From assembly GCF_001594145.1 (NCBI RefSeq), contig NZ_LVCF01000004.1:80912-144911 (forward strand): 64,000 bases of DNA, read 5' to 3'. The stretch is from Branchiibius sp. NY16-3462-2. GTDB taxonomy: Bacteria > Actinomycetota > Actinomycetes > Actinomycetales > Dermatophilaceae. This document shows positions 25,781-33,811 of the stretch, in pieces. Position 1 is the first letter of the stretch. Every line of letters starts with the position of its first letter. A program made the position numbers and the translations under genes. The notes under the pieces are model-generated. The model did no database searches. It worked only from the letters and a program-made list of their open reading frames with translations, and was not told where the DNA came from.

Positions 25781-26652
25781 TGGCCGCGGTGACCTCCGAT
25801 GCGGTGTCGGGGCCAGCGTCGACGACTACGAACGAGTGGCGCTACTTCATCACGCGATCCTTGAAAACTCTTGGTGCGGTGCTGATCTCCGGAATCATCC
25901 TGCTGATCCTGTGGCACGTCATCGTGTCGCGCAGCGGGGTGAGCCCGTTCATCGCGAAGAAGCCGATCGACGTCTGGAACTACCTGACGCAGGACGGCGT
26001 GAACGGCAAAGCCGCCGATCATCGCTCCAACCTGCTGTCGCTGCTGTGGGTGACCCTCCGGCACGCGGCGATCGGTTTCGTCTTCGGGGTGCTGGCCAGT
26101 GTGATCGTTTCAGCGATCTTCGTGCTGGTGCGGCCGGTCGAGTTCATGTTCATGCCGATCGCGATGTTGCTGCGGACCGTGCCGCTGTTGGCGATGGCAC
26201 CGGTGATCTACGTGATCTTCGGTAACGGGTTGGTGACGTGTGCGCTGATCGGGACGATCGTGGTGTTCTTCCCGCTGCTGGTGAACGTGACGCTCGGATT
26301 GCGCAGTGTCAGTAAGCAGTCCGCGGACCTCGTGAGCGTGTACGGCGGCAACCGATTCACCATCCTGCGCAAGGTGGCTGTGCCCACGGCGCTGCCCTAC
26401 TTCTTCGCGGCGATGCGGATCGCTGTGCCGGGTGCGATCACCGGAGCGATGCTCTACGAGTGGTTGTTCACGTTTGAGGGGATGGGCGCTGCGGTGCAGT
26501 CCGCCAAGGCGCAGGGCGACTACGCCCAGATCTGGGCGGTGACCTTTACGGTGACCGTGGTTGCGATCGCGCTCTACATGGTGGCGACCTTCATCGAGTC
26601 GGCGGTGCTGGCCAAGTGGGGTCCCAATGCGGGGAAGGCGACTGGCTCCTGA
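25780..26652 (+). CDS. ABC transporter permease (second of two)
   Basis: 290 residues, six or so hydrophobic segments, EAA loop SKQSADLVSVYGGNRFTILRKVAVPTALPYFFAAMRIAVPGAITGAMLYEW. About 40-residue cytoplasmic N-terminus before the first membrane helix. Starts on the last base of the first permease and its stop overlaps the putative CTG start of the nucleoside hydrolase, so all five genes are translationally linked. Confidence 0.88.
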   Translation: MAAVTSDAVSGPASTTTNEWRYFITRSLKTLGAVLISGIILLILWHVIVSRSGVSPFIAKKPIDVWNYLTQDGVNGKAADHRSNLLSLLWVTLRHAAIGFVFGVLASVIVSAIFVLVRPVEFMFMPIAMLLRTVPLLAMAPVIYVIFGNGLVTCALIGTIVVFFPLLVNVTLGLRSVSKQSADLVSVYGGNRFTILRKVAVPTALPYFFAAMRIAVPGAITGAMLYEWLFTFEGMGAAVQSAKAQGDYAQIWAVTFTVTVVAIALYMVATFIESAVLAKWGPNAGKATGS

Positions 26653-27509
26653 GCGCTCCGCTGGTTGTCGACACCGACCTCGGGTCGGATCCCGACGATG
26701 AGTTGGCGCTCGCATTCGTCTGGGGCTCATCGGAGTTCGACCTGCGGCAACTGATCGTGTCGTACGGCGATGTGCAGGTTCGCGCGTCCATAGCGCAACG
26801 GATGGCGGCGTTGACCGGTCATTCGTTACGAGTCGCGGTGGGGCAGGACCGTCCCCTCTCGGACGCCCCGGTGTGGTGGTCGGGTCAGGAGGGATCGGCG
26901 TACGGCGAGCTGGCGCCACCTGCGGAACTGGAGCCGGTCGACCTCGGACTGGCCAGCGGGGGAATCCTACTCGGCATCGCGCCGCTGACTACCATCGCCG
27001 CAGGATTCGCCGCCGCACCGACGGTGCCGCCCGCACTGGACCGGCTGGTGGTGATGGGGGGTGACTTCCGGAGGCACGCGGCACCCGAGCACAACGTCGT
27101 CTCGGACGTGGACGCGGCCCAGGCGGTATTCGACTCGGACGCAACGATTCTCGCTATCGGCCTGGACGTCACGCGGCAGGTGCGGTTGTACGCCGGGGAG
27201 TTGCGGCAGGTCGCGGCGGCGGGTCCGTTGGGCGCGATCCTCGGCCGGGAAATCGACGGGTGGTTGGCCCGGTGGGACGAGGACTACGAGGTGCCACACG
27301 ATCCGGTGACCGCACTGGCGTATCTCGAGCCAGAGTTGTTCGAGTTCTCCCGGCCGGGGCGGGTCGTCGTATCCGATGATGGCGCAACGCGTTTCGCGCC
27401 AGGGGAAGGACGGACCAGCATCGCGACGGCGGTCAACGCCGAAGTGGCCGCCCGGAGCGTTGTGCGGCGGGTGCTTCGTGGTCTGTCGGTTCAGGCCACC
27501 GACGCCTGA
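26649..27509 (+). CDS. Nucleoside hydrolase family protein (probable CTG start)
   Basis: N-ribohydrolase of the IunH/Rih type, about 286 residues, splitting a nucleoside into base and ribose. The Ca-binding aspartate cluster is in VDTDLGSDPDDELALAF at the very N-terminus, EHNVVSDVDAAQAV is the internal motif and VPHDPVTALAYLEP is the late His/Asp motif. No ATG/TTG exists near the conserved N-terminus. CTG 26649 overlaps the permease stop as CTGA and yields (M)SAPLVVDTD, as homologues have; GTG 26616 would add 11 unusual residues and overlap the permease by 37 bases. It follows an importer, so it likely processes the imported nucleoside or a derivative. Confidence 0.85.
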   Translation: MSAPLVVDTDLGSDPDDELALAFVWGSSEFDLRQLIVSYGDVQVRASIAQRMAALTGHSLRVAVGQDRPLSDAPVWWSGQEGSAYGELAPPAELEPVDLGLASGGILLGIAPLTTIAAGFAAAPTVPPALDRLVVMGGDFRRHAAPEHNVVSDVDAAQAVFDSDATILAIGLDVTRQVRLYAGELRQVAAAGPLGAILGREIDGWLARWDEDYEVPHDPVTALAYLEPELFEFSRPGRVVVSDDGATRFAPGEGRTSIATAVNAEVAARSVVRRVLRGLSVQATDA

Positions 27510-28378
27510 TAGATCTGCTCGATGGACTGGTCGAGCGTGGCGTTGAACTCCTCGTCGCTCTGGTGCACGTTGAGTCCTTCGAGCAGCGCGCGGCTGAAGC
27601 TGGCGATCAGGCCGGGGTTGCGGCGCAGGTGCTCGTCGGCTTCCTCGCGTGAGTAGCCGCCCGACAGGGCAACCACGCGTGCGACATTCGGGTGTCGCAT
27701 CAGGTCGTTGTAGAAACCGTCGACGCTCGGCAACGAGATCTTGATGGCGACCAGGTTGTCGCCGATCCGGGGCAGCCACTCCAGGATCGCGGCCTTGAGG
27801 AGTTCCTCGGATCGTTGCTTGTCCGGGGCGTGGATGTCGATCTCTGGTTCGAGGATGGGCAGGAGGCCGGCAGCGATCACCTGTTGGGCAACAGCGAACT
27901 GTTGGTCAACGATCCGGTGGATACCGTCCGGATCCGCAGAGTGGATGACGGATCGTTCCTTGGTGCCGATGACGCCCTGAGCTGCGGCCTTCGCCAAAGT
28001 TTCGTCGAGGCCGGGGATGTCTTTCATGATCTGCACGCCATCGGCTTCGTCCTGCAGGCCCTTGTCGATCTTCAGGAACGGGATGACGCCCTTGACCGAC
28101 CACAGGTAGTCGGCGGTGGGCCGGCCGTCGACCTCGCGGTCCATGGTGTCTTCGAACATGATGGCGGCAAGGACCCGGTCGCCGGTGAAGGCCGGACTGG
28201 TGACGATACGGGTGCGCTCGGCGTGGATGAGGTCGAACATCTCTGCGTCGCTGGAGTACTCCGACGAGTCGATGCCGTACTGCGCGAGCGCTTTGGGGCT
28301 GCTGCCGCCGCTCTGGTCGAGAGCCGCGATGAATCCGTCCGCGTTGCGGAACCGGTCGAGTTTTTCCGTGTTCGGCAT
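27491..28378 (-). CDS. Fructose-bisphosphate aldolase, class I
   Basis: Schiff-base (metal-free) aldolase of glycolysis/gluconeogenesis, 295 residues. The conserved AALDQSGGSSPKALAQYGI start, VIPFLKIDKGL, LEPEIDI and AIKISLPS (lysine for the Schiff base) mark the bacterial class I fructose-1,6-bisphosphate aldolase group, and the length fits. Convergent with the nucleoside hydrolase, overlapping it by 19 bases. GAGGGTCCC precedes the ATG. Confidence 0.9.
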   Translation of the reverse strand: MPNTEKLDRFRNADGFIAALDQSGGSSPKALAQYGIDSSEYSSDAEMFDLIHAERTRIVTSPAFTGDRVLAAIMFEDTMDREVDGRPTADYLWSVKGVIPFLKIDKGLQDEADGVQIMKDIPGLDETLAKAAAQGVIGTKERSVIHSADPDGIHRIVDQQFAVAQQVIAAGLLPILEPEIDIHAPDKQRSEELLKAAILEWLPRIGDNLVAIKISLPSVDGFYNDLMRHPNVARVVALSGGYSREEADEHLRRNPGLIASFSRALLEGLNVHQSDEEFNATLDQSIEQIYQASVA

Positions 28379-28440
28379 GGGACCCTCCGTCGATGCGCCT
28401 GTGCACTCCCGACATTACGGCAGTCGGCTGCAGAGAGTCG

Positions 28441-28563
28441 TCAGCCTCTCTGTTTGTTGAAGTACTCCTGCTGGGCAGGGAATTAGTCTTTCCAATCCGG
28501 CGCCGGTGCACCGGCGCTCGCGGCGACCAGTTGGTCGAGGTAGTACTCCCAGCCGGGGCCGAC
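28441..28563 (-). pseudogene. Remnant of an SRPBCC/AHSA1-like protein C-terminus
   Basis: Read on the minus strand from 28563, the frame gives VGPGWEYYLDQLVAASAGAP, then APDWKD, a TAA stop, FPAQQEYFNKQRG and TGA. From memory this matches the end of SRPBCC (activator of Hsp90 ATPase-like) proteins, which finish with GPGWEYYLDRLVA...PDFDDYYPAQ. The stop falls where a tyrosine codon (TAC) is expected, and no matching reading frame continues upstream, so only a decayed tail seems left. Lies between the aldolase and the HNH gene. The match rests on recall, not a search. Confidence 0.5.
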
Positions 28564-28616
28564 ACTGCCGATGGCAGTCGGTTACCCCGATGTTCGGGCA
28601 GGTGCCGCTGCGCGGC

Positions 28617-30296
28617 TCAGTCGCCGGGGGTGGTGATGTAGGTGCGGCCGGTGGGGCTGGTCCAGGTGCAGACCCCGGTGGGGGACATCGTGACTTTCCA
28701 GCCGCCTTCGTGTTTGGCGCGGTGGTGGTGTCGGCACAGGCATTGCAGGTTGCCTGCGGTGGTGTCTCCGTCGGGGTAGCGGATGACGTGGTCGATGTCG
28801 GACAGTTTCGCGGGCCTGGTGCAGCCGGGGAAGCGGCAGTGTTGGTCGCGGGCTTGGACGAACCGGGCCAACCTCGCACCGGGCCGGTAGGAGCGGTCAC
28901 CGGTTTCCACCACGGTGCCGGTGGTGGCGTCGGTGAGGGCTCGGGACAGTTTCACTCCGAGTAGGTGGGTCATTTCGGTGATGGTCCGGGCGGGGATGAC
29001 CCCGACCCGGGGTAGCAGCAGGTCACCGATCATCCCGGCACCGGTGGCTTTGGTTGGTGGGCGGTGCTGGTGGGTGAGGTTGTCCGGGTCGGGCACGTGC
29101 TCACAGCCTGGTGGACTGCCGCTTGGTGCATCCGGTGGACTGGTTTGTCGCTGGAGTTCCGTGGCTGTGGCGATGGCGTTGAGTTCGGCGAGTTCGGCAT
29201 CGAACAGCGCCCGGAGTTCGTCGTCCATCAGGTCACGGCCGTTGATCGGGACCAGCCCTTCGTCGCGCAGGTCCTGCTCGATCAGCGCTTCATGGGCTAG
29301 CAGGGATGCCTCGTCGAAATCCACCCCATCGAACAGGTCCTCGCCGGGGTCACCCGCGAACGGGTCCGCCCAGTCCTGGACAGACGGAACCGCTGGTTCG
29401 GGGGTGTTGATCGGGATCAGGAACGTCAGCCGGGTGTCGACACCGACCCCGGCCAGCGCAAGGTCAGTGAGGGCATTGACCCGGCATTCCGCCAACGTCT
29501 TGTCGGTCGTGGTGACTGAGTGCAGGTCCCGGGCTAATTGGTCGATGGCGGCCATCAGTTTCGCCGCATCCAGAGTGGGTAGCACCGCGGTCAGTTCCGA
29601 CAGGCCTGGTTCGTGATGCTCACGGACGAACACCCCCACCGCCGAACGACGCCGTGCCTTCGCTGCGGCATCGGCTCCGACCGGGTCCAGGCGCACCCGC
29701 AGCCGGCGAGCCTTCGCCCGTAGTTTCGCTGCTGTGGTGGTTTCGGGGTCACCGGCCAGAACCCGGTCCTGAACAGCCTGGGTGACGTGTTCGGGGGCAC
29801 CGTGGGTGACGTCGGCGACGACGGTGGCTTTGAACGGGTCCAACCCACCGGCACCGACCCGGTCCAGCAACCGCGGACACTGCGACAGGGTGTCGATGGC
29901 GTCGCTGATCCGGTTACCGGCTTGCCGGTCCGACCAGCCCAGGCGGGTGGATAGTTCCAGGGGGAACCATTCATCGACGTACGACCCCGGCTCATGCCGC
30001 ACCTCCCGCGACACCAACCGCGGCAACGCGTCCTCGACCGTGTTGGGGTCCTCGCGGTGCTCGATCGCCGCAGCCTGGGTGATGCGGTGGGTCTGCACAC
30101 CCCACGCGGAGTTCTGCACCCGCTGCGCGGCCGCCACCTCAGACAGCAACGCTTCTTCCGACAGGGCAGCAGCACCCGAACCGGCCCGGTCATACGCGAC
30201 CTGCAGCAACTGCTCAGCGGCCGCCAACAAGTCCGCAACCGAGGCATCCGACAGCGCCTTCTGGCGGATCACGGAGCGGGTCGCGGACATACCCAT
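28617..30296 (-). CDS. DUF222 domain and HNH endonuclease domain protein (13E12-repeat type)
   Basis: 559-residue protein of the family that is often multi-copy in actinobacterial genomes (REP13E12-like). The N-terminal DUF222 region covers about residues 15-350, with the conserved REVRHEPGSYVDEWFPLELSTRLGWSDRQAGNRISDAIDTL pattern. The C-terminal HNH domain has CRFPGCTRPAKLSDIDHVIRYPDGDTTAGNLQCLCRHHHRAKHEGGW (about 485-530), with the DH, N and HH residues of the nuclease site and two cysteine pairs for zinc. Cellular role is not known. Its surroundings contain gene remnants. Confidence 0.87.
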   Translation of the reverse strand: MGMSATRSVIRQKALSDASVADLLAAAEQLLQVAYDRAGSGAAALSEEALLSEVAAAQRVQNSAWGVQTHRITQAAAIEHREDPNTVEDALPRLVSREVRHEPGSYVDEWFPLELSTRLGWSDRQAGNRISDAIDTLSQCPRLLDRVGAGGLDPFKATVVADVTHGAPEHVTQAVQDRVLAGDPETTTAAKLRAKARRLRVRLDPVGADAAAKARRRSAVGVFVREHHEPGLSELTAVLPTLDAAKLMAAIDQLARDLHSVTTTDKTLAECRVNALTDLALAGVGVDTRLTFLIPINTPEPAVPSVQDWADPFAGDPGEDLFDGVDFDEASLLAHEALIEQDLRDEGLVPINGRDLMDDELRALFDAELAELNAIATATELQRQTSPPDAPSGSPPGCEHVPDPDNLTHQHRPPTKATGAGMIGDLLLPRVGVIPARTITEMTHLLGVKLSRALTDATTGTVVETGDRSYRPGARLARFVQARDQHCRFPGCTRPAKLSDIDHVIRYPDGDTTAGNLQCLCRHHHRAKHEGGWKVTMSPTGVCTWTSPTGRTYITTPGD

Positions 30297-30448
30297 AGTG
30301 TACTGGTGTTCGACACCCGGAACCAGATATACACAGCCCGAATTCGGCCCAATTCACTACGCTCACAGCGGAATTCGTAGTCAATCCCGCACCGATCAAT
30401 TCATGCTGGGCCACGAGCAACGACGCTGGCGCGACTAAAGTCGGCCGC

Positions 30449-30895
30449 ATGAACTCGTGGGAGCCCATCCTCGAAGCCGTGGGTGCTGCAACAGCCGGCC
30501 GGAGCGACGACGCCCAAGAGACGTTGCAGGCCTGCTGGGAGCGCACCCAGCCCAGCGACCACGCTGAGCGCTGCGTGATCGCTCACTATCTGGCTGACCA
30601 ACAGACCGACCTCAATCTGGAGACGGAGTGGGACGCGCGTGCTCTCGCTGAGCACGCCCAGGTCGAGGAGTCGGCCTTCACGGCCTTGGGCATCGACGCT
30701 GCCGCCGGGTTCGCACCCAGCCTCCACCTCAACCTTGGCGACGATTACCTTCGCGCCGGTCAGCTCGAGATGGCTCGCGAGCAACTCGCGAAGGCCCTTG
30801 CGGCAGAACATCTTCTGCCTGATGGGGGATACGGAGCGATGATCCGTCGGGGTATCGATGGCCTACAACATCGGCTGGACGCACTCTCGGAGTAG
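30449..30895 (+). CDS. Small TPR-like hypothetical protein
   Basis: 148 residues, soluble, largely helical. LHLNLGDDYLRAGQLEMAREQLAKALAAEHLL (about 92-123) reads like a tetratricopeptide unit, and the earlier part DAQETLQACWERT...RCVIAHYLADQQ fits further helical hairpins. No catalytic motif. Stands alone between the DUF222-HNH gene (divergent) and the ABC-F gene (convergent). Confidence 0.65.
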   Translation: MNSWEPILEAVGAATAGRSDDAQETLQACWERTQPSDHAERCVIAHYLADQQTDLNLETEWDARALAEHAQVEESAFTALGIDAAAGFAPSLHLNLGDDYLRAGQLEMAREQLAKALAAEHLLPDGGYGAMIRRGIDGLQHRLDALSE

Positions 30896-30922
30896 CCGCT
30901 ACGGCACGTAGGGCGTTCTTTA

Positions 30923-32689
30923 CTACTCAAGTGCGTCGGAAAGCTCCAGCCAGCGGTCCTCCAGCTCGACTTTCTCCTCCTCCAACTCCGTCACTTGCGT
31001 TGTGAGAGAGGCTAATCCGGTGTAGTCGTCCTGGTCGTGCCCCGCCATCTTCGCGTGTAGCCCGGCAACCAGATCGTCGATCTTGGCCATGCGGCGCTCG
31101 GCTGCGGTGAGCTCCTTGCGCAGCGACTGCCGCTGCGCACCAGACAACTCAGGCGACGAATCGGCCTCAACCGCAACGTTTTTCGAAGGGACCGCGTGCC
31201 GCAACGACAGGTACTGGTCCACCCCGCCAGGCAGGTGGCGCAGGCCGCCCTGCCACACGGCGTACTGCTGATCGGTCACGCGCTCGATCAGGTAACGGTC
31301 GTGCGACACCACGATCAACGTGCCCGGCCACGAGTCGAGCAGGTCCTCCATCGCAGTCAGCATGTCGGTGTCGACGTCGTTGGTCGGCTCGTCCAGGATC
31401 AACACGTTCGGCTCGGACAACAGGATCAACAGCAGTTGCAAGCGCCGCTGCTGCCCACCGGACAACTCGCCGACTCGGGTGGAGAGTTGCTCGCGCTGGA
31501 AGCCCAACCGCTCCAACAACTGCGCCGGCGTCATCTCCTTGCCGTCAACGAAGTAGGTCGTCTTGGTCCGCGCCAGTACGTCGCGCACCAACTCGTGCTT
31601 GACCGGCTCCAGCTGGGTCATCCGCTGGTCCAGGATCGCCAATTGCACTGTCTTGCCACGCTTTACGCGGCCTTCGGTGGGAGGAATCAGTCCCGCGATC
31701 ACGCCGAGCAGCGTCGACTTTCCCGCACCGTTGGCGCCGAGGATGCCGGTCCGCTCACCCGGCGCAATCCGCCAGGTGATGTCGTGCAGCACTCGCTTTT
31801 CGCCGAAGCTCACTCCGACGTCGAACAGATCCACGACGTCCTTGCCCAGACGCGCCGTCGCGAGCTTGGTCAGCTCGATGCGGTCCCGGACCGGAGGCAC
31901 ATCCTCGATCAGCTGGTTGGCGGCGTCGATGCGGAACTTGGGCTTCGACGTACGCGCGGGTGCTCCCCGCCGCAACCAGGCCAACTCCTTGCGCATGAGG
32001 TTCTGCCGCTTGGCCTCCGTGGCGGCCGCCTGTCGGTCGCGCTCGACCCGGGCCAGCACGTACGCCGCGTAGCCGCCCTCGAACGGTTCGACGATCCCGT
32101 CGTGCACCTCCCAGGTGCTGGTGGCGACCTCGTCGAGGAACCACCGGTCGTGCGTGACGAGCAGCAGCGCGCCCTGCCCAGCCCGCCACCGGCGGCGTAG
32201 GTGATCGGCCAGCCAGGTGATGCCCTCGACGTCCAGGTGGTTGGTGGGCTCGTCGAGCATCACCACGTCCCAGTCACCGACGAGGAGCGCAGCGAGCGCC
32301 ACGCGCCGTTGCTGGCCACCGGACAACGACGAAAGCGGCGCGTCCCAGGGCAGGTCGGAGACGAGCCCGTTGATCACGTCGCGGATCGCAGGGTCACCCG
32401 CCCAGACGTGGTCGGGGGTGTCGCCGACGATGCTCTGCCCGACCGTCTGGTCCGTGACCTGGTCTGCCTGGTCCAGTACGCCGATCCGCAGGCCCCCGCG
32501 GTGCGTCACCCGGCCGGCGTCGGGGGTGAGGCGACCTGCGAGCACGGACAGCAGGGTGGATTTCCCGTCGCCGTTGCGGCCCACGATCCCGATCCGGTCG
32601 CCCTCGTCGACGCCGACGGTGACGGAGTCGAAGACCCGGCGGGTGGGGAAATCGACCGCGATGTTCTCAGCGCCGAGCAGATGTGCCAC
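30923..32689 (-). CDS. ABC-F family ATPase (Uup-like)
   Basis: Soluble protein with two ATP-binding cassettes and no membrane domain, 588 residues from GTG 32689 (an in-frame TTG lies at 32698). Cassette 1: GRNGDGKST, LSGGQQRRVALA, MLDEPTNHLD. Cassette 2: GANGAGKST, LSGGQQRRLQLL, ILDEPTNDVD. The linker between them is basic, and a C-terminal coiled coil (about 505-585, rich in Glu/Lys/Leu) marks the Uup-type subgroup. ABC-F proteins act on ribosomes; Uup-type members also bind branched DNA. No target-protection loop is obvious, so an antibiotic-resistance role is not supported. Confidence 0.88.
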   Translation of the reverse strand: MAHLLGAENIAVDFPTRRVFDSVTVGVDEGDRIGIVGRNGDGKSTLLSVLAGRLTPDAGRVTHRGGLRIGVLDQADQVTDQTVGQSIVGDTPDHVWAGDPAIRDVINGLVSDLPWDAPLSSLSGGQQRRVALAALLVGDWDVVMLDEPTNHLDVEGITWLADHLRRRWRAGQGALLLVTHDRWFLDEVATSTWEVHDGIVEPFEGGYAAYVLARVERDRQAAATEAKRQNLMRKELAWLRRGAPARTSKPKFRIDAANQLIEDVPPVRDRIELTKLATARLGKDVVDLFDVGVSFGEKRVLHDITWRIAPGERTGILGANGAGKSTLLGVIAGLIPPTEGRVKRGKTVQLAILDQRMTQLEPVKHELVRDVLARTKTTYFVDGKEMTPAQLLERLGFQREQLSTRVGELSGGQQRRLQLLLILLSEPNVLILDEPTNDVDTDMLTAMEDLLDSWPGTLIVVSHDRYLIERVTDQQYAVWQGGLRHLPGGVDQYLSLRHAVPSKNVAVEADSSPELSGAQRQSLRKELTAAERRMAKIDDLVAGLHAKMAGHDQDDYTGLASLTTQVTELEEEKVELEDRWLELSDALE

Positions 32690-32699
32690 GAGGATCAAG

Positions 32700-32910
32700 C
32701 CTAAGGCGCGGGGGCTGTCGCTACCGAACGGAGTAGGGGTATGTGTTCACAAAGCCGACGGTGCCTACTTAATCCCTCGTGCGCGCGGAGCATGGCGAGA
32801 AACAGGCGATCCTTCATCCCGTAGTCGTGCGCGATCACGCCCGCGGAAATACCGAGATCGGCAGCAGCATCGGCGAAAGTGGCTCTCGCATAAGCTGTCT
32901 CGGCTATCGC
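32700..32910 (-). pseudogene. Truncated TetR-type HTH remnant
   Basis: On the minus strand, from about 32907, the frame reads IAETAYARATFADAAADLGI, SAGVIAHDYGMKDRLFLAML, then RAHEGLSRHRR and about 20 more residues before TAG at 32702-32700. The middle part is the recognition half of a TetR helix-turn-helix plus the start of the next helix. There is no start codon in a sensible place upstream, and the rest of the regulator is missing. It ends 11 bases before the ABC-F start. Confidence 0.5.
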
Positions 32911-32964
32911 GGGGTGACATCGCCAGGACGTCGATGGATCGCCGGCAGCCGGTACTCGGACTCG

Positions 32965-33465
32965 TCAGCGGGGTAGGCCGCGGGGGATCCGACGTTTTCG
33001 ATCGGCTGCCCGCCGGTCATAGCCCCACCGTAGGAGCCGACGGCAGTCGCGCCACTGCCTGGTAACTAGATCGGGCGTCCCTGCGATCTCATACTGGTCC
33101 TTGATGATGCGATACAGGTCATCGCGTGCGTCTGTTCGCTGAACATCAGTGGCGTTCGATTGTGCCTCCAGTCGCTGTCGCACCTCAACAATGTCGTCAT
33201 AGATGACCGGCGGGATCACTCCGTCGGCGGCCCAATGTGGAGCGACATCTAGGAGGCGACCGACGATTTTGCAATCACTGGGCCGCTCAGCACTGTCCTC
33301 GGGAGCGAGCCACTTCAAGAAGTCGTTAAGGTCGTCGACCGCCTTCAGCCGTCGGTCCTTGTTATACCTAACGATATGCGCCACCGTCCTGACGATCCCG
33401 GGCGGCACTATCACTGCTTTCACCCATGCCTTCCCAGATTGATCGCTCCCGTCATTATGTCCCAC
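32965..33465 (-). CDS. Hypothetical protein
   Basis: 166 residues, hydrophilic, no signal or membrane segment and no family I recognise. Composition is protein-like, with helices such as DDIVEVRQRLEAQSNATDVQRTDARDDLYRIIKDQYE and a very basic C-terminus (RRAADRKRRIPRGLPR) that could touch nucleic acid. G+C is visibly lower than in neighbouring housekeeping genes, and it sits beside a regulator remnant, so it is probably of foreign origin. Could be real or a leftover piece. Confidence 0.45.
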   Translation of the reverse strand: MGHNDGSDQSGKAWVKAVIVPPGIVRTVAHIVRYNKDRRLKAVDDLNDFLKWLAPEDSAERPSDCKIVGRLLDVAPHWAADGVIPPVIYDDIVEVRQRLEAQSNATDVQRTDARDDLYRIIKDQYEIAGTPDLVTRQWRDCRRLLRWGYDRRAADRKRRIPRGLPR

Positions 33466-33811
33466 CCGTGCGCTCTCCTCTGCCCATGTCAGCTAGCAGG
33501 GCAATTCCCGCAGCGCTCGACAGACCCTGCATCGAGAATCACCCAGGGCTCAACCCCGCAGGTCGTGGCGCAACGCCTCCTACCCTCGCGCTGCAGCACC
33601 GAGCGATGGAGCCGGGATGATCGCGAAGGACAGGCCGGATGAGGCACTCGTCGACGACCTGAGCGGGCCTCCCCGATCCGCGTTGGCGGTTCTGGCCCTC
33701 GACAAGTACGGCGTGACGCGGCTGGGCTGGGGAGATCCGGGAGAGTAGATCGACGCCGAGTTGGCCGCCGGGTCAGCCTGACTGGATAGCGTGACTCGCT
33801 ACTGTGCCCTC
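33466..33811. other. Gap with one short open frame and a leaderless promoter at its right end
   Basis: About 345 bp without a firm gene. A 43-codon frame from ATG 33617 to TAG 33749 (ending LDKYGVTRLGWGDPGE) has no recognisable family and no clear ribosome-binding site; it may be a scrap of a lost gene. At the right end CTGACT (33778-33783), a 16-base spacer and TACTGT (33800-33805) form a plausible promoter whose start site would fall on the GTG at 33812. Confidence 0.4.
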
